A stretch of DNA of 64,000 nt from Arcuatula senhousia (lineage: Eukaryota > Mollusca > Bivalvia > Mytilida > Mytilidae), in NCBI GenBank assembly GCA_963971305.1, contig OZ020303.1:45558106-45622105 (forward strand). Reading direction: 5' to 3'. Below, one piece after another: positions 47,101 to 59,100 of the stretch. A program made the position numbers and the translations under genes. The notes beneath the pieces are model-generated. The model had not been told where the DNA came from and did no database searches. It saw only the letters and a program-made list of their open reading frames with translations. How positions within the stretch are numbered: the first letter of the stretch is position 1; each line of letters begins with the position of its first letter.

Positions 47101-50100
47101 GTGTACATTAACGGAAAAAAACAGTTCAAGGGGAATAACTCTTAAACGGTTGATCTGACAATTTTGACCCTGAAATCATTTTCGTAGATCTCAATGAGCT
47201 TAACAATTCTGCAATGCTAACTTTTCCTCTAGCTCTAACGGTTTTCAAGATATAGTCCAAAAACTGAAAAAATGGTCAATTTTGATGATTAAAGGGCAAT
47301 AACTCCTATAAGGAGTCATTTCACAACTTCGACTCAATGGAGAGATTTGTAGAGCTTTTGATGCTGAACAAGGAAGATTGCTTCGGATTTTCTCTATCTC
47401 TTATACTTTTCGAGTTATAAGCCAAAAACAATGGTCTGACCCCCCTGTTCTATTTTTAGCAACGGCGGCCATGTTGGTTGATCAACGTGTATATAATTCA
47501 CAAACTTGGTAGAGGACATCCTAAAGATCAAGTATACCAAGTATCAATGCAATCCCTTCAGTGGTTTCAGAGAAGAAGATCTTTGAAGAAAAGTTAACGG
47601 ACGGACGGACAGACGGACGACGGACGGACGACGGACGACGGACGCTTAACGATGACAATAGCTCACATGACCCTTCGGGTCAGGTGAGCTAAAAAACCAA
47701 AAGCAAAGTTACCGGTACTTCATTGGTATTTAACTTGCTTCCGTCTCAAAGTTTTTACAAAAGTGAGCAATGCAGAATTAAATAAAGCTTCTACAATGCC
47801 ATCGAGCTGATAATGGAATTTCTAACATCAAGGGAAATAAATTTGATTAAAATAACAAATTTATTTCTTGAGATGCTAGAAATTCCCTTATCACCGAGAA
47901 TTTAGTTGCAGAAGGTTTTTCTCTAATGTCTACAGGTAACAAGTGTGGCCACTAAAAGTATGTCTCGCCTGCCGGCACCATCGCTAAAATCAACTACCTA
48001 AGCTTTCATTTCTTGATATAAACATAAAAAGTGTCAGTATACCTAATAACAGATGCCTAGTTATTATACTATTCAAGAAATCCATTGTCCACACAAGTAT
48101 TACAAAAAGTTTTCTGTCTGAAAAAAGACCTAAGTTCACAGAGTCACTGGAGCCTAAAAATTGGGTCATGGTCACATGGCATGGTGACAGTTGCATTGTC
48201 CATAACCGCAACTGTCTGTTTACCCAATATCAGATGCCTAGCTATTATAACTTTCCAGCAATTCATTGTCCATAAAAGTCTTACAAAAAAGTTTTTCGGC
48301 CTGAAAAAGACCTAAGTTCACAGATTCACTGGAGCGTGAAAATGGGGTCAGGGTCACACGGCATGGTGACAGTTGCATAGACCATAACCTGAAATGTCTG
48401 TATACTAAATATCAGATGCCTAGCTATTATACTTTTCAAGCAATTCATCATCCACAAAAGTCTTACAAAAAAGTTTACAGCCTGAAAAAAGACCTAAGTT
48501 CACAGAGTCACTGGAGCGTGAAAATGAGGTCAGGGTCACACGGCATGGTGACAGTTGCGTAAACCATAACCTGAACTGTCTGTATACTAAATATCAGATG
48601 CCTAGCTATTATACTTTTCAAGCAATTCATCGTCCACAAAAGTCTTACAAAAAAGTTTACAGCCTGAAAAAAGACCTAAGTTCACAGAGTCACTGGAGTG
48701 TGAAAATGAGGTCAGGGTCACATGGCATGGTGACAGTTGCGTAGACCATAACCTGAACTGTCTGTATACCAAATATCAGATGCCTAGCTATTATACTTTT
48801 CAAGCAATTGATCGTCCACAAAAGTCTTACAAAAAAGTTTACGGCCTGAAAAAAGACCTAAGTTCACAGAGTCACTGGAGCGTGAAAATGGGGTCAGGGT
48901 CAAACGGCATGGTGGCAATTGCGTAGACCATAACCTGAACTATTTGTATACCAAATATCAGATGCCTAGCTATTATACTTTTCAAGCAATTCATCGTCCA
49001 CAAAAGTCTTACAAAAAAGTTTACGCCGCCGCCGTCGCCGGAAAGTAATACCTATGTCTCGCCTTCCGCGACTATTCGTCGCAGGCGAGACAAAAATTGC
49101 ATTAGGTTGATCATCAATTGCACATGCAATTACGCTTGGAACAGAATTTTCTCTGGAGGAGAGAAATATTTTTCCACAACTGGTCGTCGAGAGGTTGATA
49201 ATTCAGATGAAAAGTAGAGAAATGTAAATATCAAACAGGTAACAGAAACTACTGTTAAGAAGAAAGTTTTCAAACTTTATAAAATATTTTTTCTCTATAA
49301 TGAATCATTTTCTATTGTTTTTAATTGTAAAAATAAAATGTTGCATTGAAAATTTCTTAAATATACAAACCTTCAATGTATTACTGCTTAATGCCACCTA
49401 AAAAATAAAATAAAGTACTAGTATATTATATTGCATAACCATTAACAGGGTAATGGAGAAGCAGTTCCCTTATTACTACAAATCAGTAAAAATACAGCAA
49501 TAAAATCCTTCAACATTTGCTTAATCACAGGTAGCTTTAAACCAATTCATAAAAGCAAGATAAACTTAAGGCTTCATAAATTTTCTTATGGAAAATCTTT
49601 AAAATCTTTGCAAAGATTTAGAATCAGTAAACAGTTCTAACCTGACTGGAAGATAAGATCTGATGGATGTATGGAGTGATATGGTCTAAGTTTTCCCTTG
49701 TGACCCCCTGCCCCTTTCCTCCAATTCCTTATCTGACTTGAGGATAAGATCTGATGGATGTATGGAGTAATATGATCTAACTTTTTCTTGTGACCTCCTT
49801 ACCTGACTAGAGGATAAGATCTGATGGATGTATGGAGTGATATGGTCTAAGTTTTCCCTAGTCACCCCCTAACCTGACTGGAGGATAAGATCTGATGGAT
49901 GTATGGAGTGATATGGTCTAAGTTTTCCTTAGTGACCCCCTTACCTGACTGGATGATAAGATCTGATGGATGTATGGAGTGATATGGTCTAAGTTTTCCC
50001 TAGTGACCCCCTAACCTGACTGGAGGATAAGATCTGATGGATGTATGGAGTGATATGGTCTAAATTTTCCCTAGTGACCCCCTTACCTGACTGGAGGATA

Positions 50101-53100
50101 AGATCTGATGGATGTATGGAGTGATATGGTCTAAGTTTTCCCTAGTGACGTCTTTCAGAGACATAGTGGCAGCAGTAGCCACATCACTATTGGTAAGCCC
50201 CTGAAGAATCAGTGGTATCACAGAACCTAAGATCTCAGGGTGGTAGTTCATCCACTCACCAAAGGAACCTGCAACAATAAAGTTTTTAATGTACATGTAA
50301 TTTTAACAAGTAAATAACTTTACAAAAAGGTAGTTTGTCTGCTCAACAAACCTGTTTTAAGCAAAAAATTAGTCTCTATAGAAATATTAAGTGTTTTAAG
50401 TCCAGAGAGTGATCTTTTATTGGTAATTCTTCAATTAAATTTGAATCATTTGCATTGAATTGTTTTCCAATTGAAATTGTAAGGCAGTAAGCTAGACCAC
50501 TAGCCTCATTGAAGGCTGCTGACTGTTTTGTTTGTAGATTTTTCAATCACCACTGTTTTTTTAAGTTAATTGACAAACAATTATTCCCCATTAATTATTA
50601 CTTAAAGAAATCTAAGAATATCTTATGTAACTTTTATTTACTACATTTTGTAGTCTTTTCCTTTTTCTTCATTTATTAACACAAACGTACATACCAACCA
50701 TATATAAAGCTGTGGAGATGAATTTGACATTATTGAATGGAAGTTTTGGAATGAGATTCATAACATTTGGCATGTATAAGTTTTCTTCTAAATCGACACT
50801 TTCTGCTACAGAGCCAAACAGGAAAAACACAGCCTCAGCGAGCTGAAAATAAAAATTTGTCAAAGTAAATAATAGTACATAAGTTCTTGGAACAGAACGG
50901 CTGATCTTTCACAAGTGATAGAATTTTTAAGTCTTTTCTCGAGACCAAAAAAATTCTATCAAGAGTAAAAGATCATTGCCGGTTTTCAAAGAATGTGTGT
51001 AAGTACCTATTTCTTCCGTAAAAATCAAATTTATATATTCTAAAACCATAGGTTGCTTTATTCTAAAAAGTTGCAAAAACATTGCATTTCATTGGTCGAC
51101 ATCATTGATCAATATCAGTACCTGCGGTTATTATTGGTTAATTGACCAGTGTGAGATCACTGCACATGCTCGCATCTCAACCTGGTCATCTCACACTGAA
51201 AAGAGTCATTTACAGAAGAATACACAATCTCAATAATAGGTTTCAGAAAAGTGTCACTTGATAAAAGTCAGCAAAAATCAAAACAAACAACTCAATTTGA
51301 CTCCTTTTGACACTGATGGCCTAGTTTATAGCACATATTCATGGTAACTGTATATTTTTTCCAGCAATATGTTGTCCTTATTTTGGTTAAGAAGTCAAGG
51401 GTATATGCTTTTATTAAAATCAAACTTAACAGTTTTTAAGGACCTTAGGTATGAGGAATCAAAGGATCATTTTCTTTGAAGAACATAAATAAATTCCCCA
51501 GTTCTTTAACTTCCCTACCTGCCATTTAACTGTATTAGCTTGATTTTTATCTGTACAAGATGCTAAGACAGAATACATGTATCCTAACAATGGCTCTCTG
51601 AGTATACTGTAGGAATACATCTGAAACAAAAGATTTCATCAAGTACAAAATTTTCATGTGTAGGTACATGCATAAATCTGGTTCAAGGACAAAAAATGCT
51701 GGCTTTAGTTATACAGGAAGTCATCAACAGACATGAAATACTGATACTGATGCCATTTACAAATTATCAAGATGCAGTGATATGAAGTTTCTGAGAAAAC
51801 TGTTACAGAAGTTTTCTCCTCCCCCATCCAATACTTCTTAAAATGCAGCCAAAAATACATAAAACTCAATACTTGAATGGCATTATAATTGCATTTTTAA
51901 TATTACTTTCAAGTTTATTTTTTCTCTGTTGTAATGCATGTTTATTATTGTTTTTTGTAACAAGAACAAAGTCAGTGACAATTAAAAATACAAGTTCAAA
52001 AAGTGTACAATCATCTGATGCAAAAATGATTTAAATGTGACATAAGTTTCACAATAACTGTGTTGAGACGTGACTGCAAGAATATTTTCTGCTAAGTATC
52101 AAATCTTCAATTAACATTTTTACAAACATGTAAATCAATCTTTGCATGTTTGTATATTGAGCGGGCTTTACTTGAAAAAAATAAGCCCCTTGTACAAATT
52201 TTCCCTGTTACGTGCTGTAAAAATTTAAAATGATAGTACATAGTAAAACAGTATTTTACCTACCATTGTATCTCCAATATCTTGTCTGTAACATCGGAAC
52301 TGTTCTTTTTCATCTGTCAAAAATAAAATTCAAGAATTTTTTAAAAATCTATACATGTTCTTCTTGTGAGCAATACTAATTCAAATCTTGCTTACAATTA
52401 CAAGTTTGATAAATCCTTCAATGAACCAAGCATGGATGCTGAGTTATTTTGAACAAGATAAAAAAATATTTGTACAATATGATATACATGTATATTTAGT
52501 TTACGATTTTCTTCTGAACTTCTATATATAGAAATTCAAGTTTACCTGCAGTCCATGATGTGTAGACTGATTCCTCTGGATATTGAACTTTGATTAATAA
52601 AACCTCCACCAGGGAGAAATAGAAAGGCTGTATCACAGGTAATAAAATGGCTGTTCTGGAGGGGTCAGTTTCTAGAACTTCATCCTAAAAATAGAAATTT
52701 ACATGTATGATAATTGGCCTGATTATGAATAGGTGATCACTGATTTTCTACAGAATACATGTAGGATTTTATCACTGATAATAAAATGACAGTTGCTAAA
52801 ACCTCATCCTTTAAAAAAGGGAATATGTGCATACTTTCAGCAAGTTGTATTACTAAGGCTGTTCTAAAAGCTGATCCATCAAAATTAGAAAAGTAATAGA
52901 ATGATACTTCTCAAGAGGTTAGTTTCTAACATCTTGTTGTTTAGAAAGGGACATGATGTGCCTGTCCTAAGCAAGGAATCTTTATCAAAGCTGATGTTTA
53001 TATATGTTGAATTTATGTTATTTGTTTTTGTCAAGAAAGGGATCTTTCATTGGCACTTAAGGATTTGGTTTGAATCATATGTAGTTTATTTTCAATCCTG

Positions 53101-56100
53101 GGCAAATTGAAAAACATGGAGCAACAACCACTGATCACATTGAAGGCTTCTGGCTGTTTTCCATTGTGGATTTTTTAAATTGTTAATATTGTAAGTTGCG
53201 TTGCGTACACTTATTCCACATCTCATTATCTTCTATATGATGTATTGTGAGATATGATTTTAGATACATTACTTTTATGTCTAACATCATATCAGCTCAG
53301 AATGTATAAATAATTTGATGAATGTTTATGAGGAAAACAAAACAATATTCAAACATAAGAAGTAATGTATTTCATAGTCAAATTTGCTTTACAAATTATT
53401 ATAACGTACCTGCAAAACATACCAGAAGGAGAATGGCATGTTACTGAAATCCTCATCAACAGGATGATGACCAGGTATAGAGGTACAAGCCTGAAATAAG
53501 AGACAAATTTACACCAAATGCTACAAATATATAACTTCATTGGACTTAGATTTATGTTTTCTTGAATATATTCTATTTCTTTCTTATAAATTATTGCTTT
53601 TTGTTGATTTGTCAACTGTGAAATACTGTAAACATGGAAATTTTCAAAATACTCCGAAGTACAACAAATCCAGGGTATTTAGGTGAATTTCAGTGTGTGG
53701 TACAAATTTTGAACTTTCGATTTGGTACAAGTTCAGGATAATTCGTCACTCTTTTAGCCTTTTCCATTGGAAATCTTTAAGTGCGGAGATTACAATATTA
53801 GTCATAGCCAAGGCTGACGTGATCACCGATGATAAAAACAAAAACAAAAAACACGAAAATATCACCAGGCGAAAATTTTCATGTTAACAGTACTCTACCA
53901 TATTCTAAAAATTTACACCTAAATGTTTAACAAGACCTAAGTAAAAAAAGTTAAAAGTGTTCCAATAAGGTATCAATCCCAGTAGATTATTGTAGTCATT
54001 AACGATAAAGTCCAAGACTTGTCTGGTCTGTATGCCATTTGGTAACTAATGTTATTTCCATAGAGCTAGTACAAAGAACAAGAGTTAACACTAAAGTATG
54101 TCTTGCCTGCCGGCACCATCAGAAACATTTATTCTTTCTTACTTCCATTATATTTTGAATTGACATGGATTTTTCTGTTTCTAAGATCAAAAGATGTTTA
54201 TAGAACTTAAACATTGCTAATATATGCAATAAAAATAATCAAAGTCACTCAACCAGAAAATCAAGGTCAAGGTCAAAAGATGGGGATGCAACTGTGCTAA
54301 CTTACTACTGGGACATATGCATACCAAGTTTCATCAACCTAGGACTTATAGTTCTTGAGATATGGAGGTGCTTGCAAAACTTTTCAATTGCTATTATATG
54401 TATTGAAAATTGTCAAAGTCACTCAACCGGAAAATCAAGGTCAAGGTCAAAATATGGGGATCCAACTGTGCTTAGCTACTACTGGGGCATATGCATACCA
54501 AGTTTTATCAACCTAGGACCTATAGTTCTTGAGATACGGAGGTGCTTGCAAAACTTTTCCATTGCTATTATATGTATTGAAAATTGTCAAAGTCACTCAA
54601 CTAGAAAATCAAAGTTAAGGTCAAAAGATGGGGATGCAACTGTGCTAAGCTACTACTTGGGCATATGCATAACAAGTTTCATTAACCCAGGACCTATAGT
54701 TCTTGAGATATGGAGATGCTCATAAAACGTTTGCAAATCGTTAACGCTGCCCCCGTCAAAGTAACATCTATGTCCCGAATCGATTACGGAATAAAATTCG
54801 AAGCTAATTGGCAAATAGACTATTGAAGTTAACACTTGCCAGAACCATCCTGATGAGATTCAGGACATTATTTCTCCTTTCCTCTTCCTGACACATCAAG
54901 GCATCAGTTATCAACTTTGTGTGATTCTCAGCTATAGCCACAACAATCTGACAAATGCCCTGACATACATCCTACAAAATAGGCATAAATGTTAATCGAC
55001 TTTGTGTGATTCTCAGCTATAGCCACAACAATCTGGCAAATGCCCTGACATACATCCTACAAAATAGGCACAAATGTTAATCAACTTTGTGTGATTCTCA
55101 GCTATAGCCACAACAATCTGGAAAATGCCCTGACATACATCCTACAAAATAGGTATAAATGTTATCAAAATTTGATAAACCACTGACACATCAAATTGAC
55201 AATTATCGGTACCTGTTTATTGTGTTTTTAATATATGTATTTTGTTACTACCTTAGAAAACAATCTACTAAGTCTGAATAACCTATGTTTTGCTGTTGTT
55301 TTTTTATTTTGAATTATACCTCACAAAAGTCTTAAAAACTTATTTTTTTATGACTGTAAGACTCCATGAATGTTACATAAATCTTTATTTAAGCATGAAA
55401 TTAGACATATAAACTTTTAAAGTTTTAAAGTAGGTTGCACTAAATGACAACAACAAACAAGTTTTTAAACAAAGTTTTGTTAGATAAAATAATTGTGAAA
55501 AAGATAAAATTGTAATTCGTGCTTTTAATAGACTAACCATATCAGAAGATTCTGTAGCTTTTTTAAACATCTCTGAGAGCTGTAGAACATTAGGAAGGAA
55601 CTTTTGTATTGTATATGGAAATCTGTAAATATATGAAAATATGATTCATTTTAATAGGCATTGCTATAATTTATTTATTTTTCACTACTTAATATGTGAA
55701 GTTCTATATGTATCAAGTTTAAAATTGAAAAGACAAAAGGTTTGCTTATCCAAAATTGCAAAAGCTAGAACTACTGCTATTGATAGGAAAGAGAAATCAT
55801 TGAGCATTGGATGCTGACTATTGATAATCCAGTTTTGGAATGAACAAGAACAGATTTAAGGTCCCCAACTGGTACAGTGGGAAAAATTTAAGTCGGCTCA
55901 TTTAACAGGATGTAGATGAGTGACAGATCTGAAAATGCATCCCCAACATATGGGACCCCTACCTGATGCTGGATACCAAATATCGAAACCCTATGAAAAA
56001 TATTTGCTGTAAAAAAAAGTGTGACTGATGGAAGCACACATGCACGGACAAACGGATGGACAGAAACCCAGCATTTCTATGTACCTGTCACAACCATGAA

Positions 56101-59100
56101 AAATATGACAGAATTACATAACCACTGAATACACACCCAGCAACACATGTTAACAGTATACTCCCTAATCAGGGGTATACTACAATGCTTACACTAACCT
56201 GAGAGCATCTGGGTGGGAAAATACATTGACTAGGGACTCTACTGCTGTATCAAACAACTGTTGGTTGTGTAGTGACTGAAAGACTTGTGCTATCACAGTT
56301 TCACCATCCATTATGGGTACACCAAACTCCACCCAGCTGGAGAAACATTTTAATGCTTGCTCTCGGACTTCGTCTGGGGTCATGTTGTTCATCAGACCCT
56401 GTAGCAGGGAGAGAACTGAAATGGAATAGAGTTTTATATAAATCAATAATATGGAAAGTTTACAAATTTATGACATTAATACACAGGCAAAATGTTGACT
56501 GCGTTTAACGTGTGTCTGGCGTACATTAAACGCATGTCATCTGACGCATATTAAATTGGCGTTTCTAACTGCGTACATCTGACGCATGTTAAAAATTTAT
56601 CTTGGCAATATTTTTATTTCATAACAAACACACTTAATAAATAACTTACTAACTTCATACATTTTAGGAAACTATATGTCTTACGTATGGTAAAGGTACG
56701 TTTACCGCACGTTTAAAAAACGTACGTCTGACATATGTTTTTACAATAATTTGACGTACGTTTACCGTACAGCAGTTAGAAACGTATGTTTAACGAACGT
56801 TTATGCACTACGTCAGACGCACATTTTTATTAACGTACGTCAGACATATGTCTAAATTTTGCCTGTATAAGGAGAGACTTTTTTGGGGTACCTGTATAAA
56901 CATTGGAATACAGATAAATGTGAGTTACAAACTTATTTTATGAAGATAAAGCTCCTTATCTTTAAATACTAAGAGCAAATGATGTTCACGCTATTATTTG
57001 TAAAAATAATCTGTCAAAGTTAAAAGTGACTGGATTTCATTAAACAGAGTTGGTGAGTGACAGACCTGAAATTGAAATCGTCACTCTGATGTTGCATACT
57101 TAATATCAAATGGATGTGATAAGTAGTTACTTAGAAAACTGTTACGAAAATTTCTACCCCATCCATACACCGGACGTTCACCATTTTATAACCAGTATTT
57201 TTCACTCTGTGAAATCCGGTCGATAAACAAGCCTGCAAAATCCCCTTTCAGAGTACCACATGAATCATTATCAAAATTAACAATTTGTAAATATAATTAT
57301 ACATTTTTCTTATCCCACTCACCATGTCTTAGACCTTTTGTTAACTCTTGACGTAGTGATACTCTTCTGTTCTGTACAAGATTCGAACTAAAAAACTAAA
57401 AATGAGGGTAAATTTTAAGAAATGAGAAACTACATGCATGAGCATAGAACGAACAAATAATATGAACTTGTTCGTGAAATGTTAATCACAAGATAACAAC
57501 ATTACTTGATATACATGAACATGTCATTCACTGGTATAATTGTAAAGTAACCAACTTAAAAAAAAAAACCTACTTTAATTTACACGTATATTATTATCAG
57601 AGGAACTATAGGGGCTGTTCCATTAAAATTTATATAGGAAGGGTGACACACTTTGTTCAACCCCCCCCCCCCCACCAATTTAAATGAATCATCACACACC
57701 CACAATAAAATGCATTTTAAACCCCAGACCAACAAAATAATTAATAAATGGCATCACACTTCTGATGTCTATTTAAATGGATCAGCCCTAATCATTGTGA
57801 ATGAAGGATTCATCGTTTCTTTCGGTACTTTTTTTATAGCTTTGTCTCTAATGTACTTACCTCTTCTGGTAAAACTCTCAAGGTTTCTAATAAAATGTGT
57901 AGTTTCTGTGAAGTCTGTAAATTATTAAAACTAAATAATCAGGTACTTCTTAAAATACCATTTTTTCATGTATGTGATTTGAATTTACATTAAAACAAGA
58001 AATTAGAAATAAACAAATTATAATAAATTTGTTGTTATGATAGTGCATTGAGGTACAGGTTTGCTGGTTCTGGAACTGAAATTGTGTACAGACACATATG
58101 TTATGGTGATTATTATATGTTCAAAACATAGGAAGTGAAATACTAACGTTTTAGATAATATGTCCAAATGACATAATGCCTCAACTCACAACATTTGGGA
58201 CAGACTGACGAAGGGACAGACAGATTAACAGACCGGAACACTATATGCCCCCTTCTTACATAGATGGGGCATAAAAATGGAGGAATGTGTCAATATTACA
58301 CCAATGCCACTGTATCCCAACCAGGAAGTAAAAGTCTGACAGATATAAAAACGGCTTAAAATGTAGGGTTTGTTATACTGAACAACCTTGCCAAATTTCA
58401 AATCATTCTCATGTTTGGTTTGAGAGAAAAGCTGGACAGAAATGTTCACAAAAAATTTCATATCAACCAAGTCAGGTTAGTCCAAACAGGAAGTGTTGGT
58501 TCAACAGGTCTAGAAATTGCTAAGGATGTACAATCTATGAGAAAATTGTTTAAACTGGCATACAGACATGAGTAAAACCTAATGTCCCTCTATCATGTGG
58601 TGGCGGGGGCATAAAAATAAAATCATTAAGACTGGTAATTAACACCTTCCATTTGAAAAAATGTATCTTCAACTTCAGTATAATTCTATCATGTATTTGA
58701 ACAATTACTGTACAAATATGTAAAATTGAACACTAAATGCCATAAGAACTTTGGAAGGGGAGGATTAGAATATTGACAAATGAATTTCTAAAGATTCAAT
58801 AAACTTACATTTAGATTAGGTATGTTGTCACCTTGAAATGTCTGTATTAATGTTAGCAGAGGGTCTGGCCAGTGCTGTGGAGTCATGTGTAAAATAAGCG
58901 ATGATATCTGAAAAATACAACAAATTGCATGATTTTTATGAAAGGTCAGCAGTAACAAAATATATAGAAAATATGTATAAAAAAATAGGCCAAAATGAAA
59001 TCAAGATTTGAACTACAAAGAACACTATAATTCAATTGTCAAGACTGCAAATATGGACAAAGGAAATATTTAAATTGTAAAGCATTAAAATATTTTTTTT

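Noticed and set aside
54294..54725. 143-aa frame with internal repeats
   Set aside because: It is the family J core array; the repeated peptide simply follows the DNA repeat.
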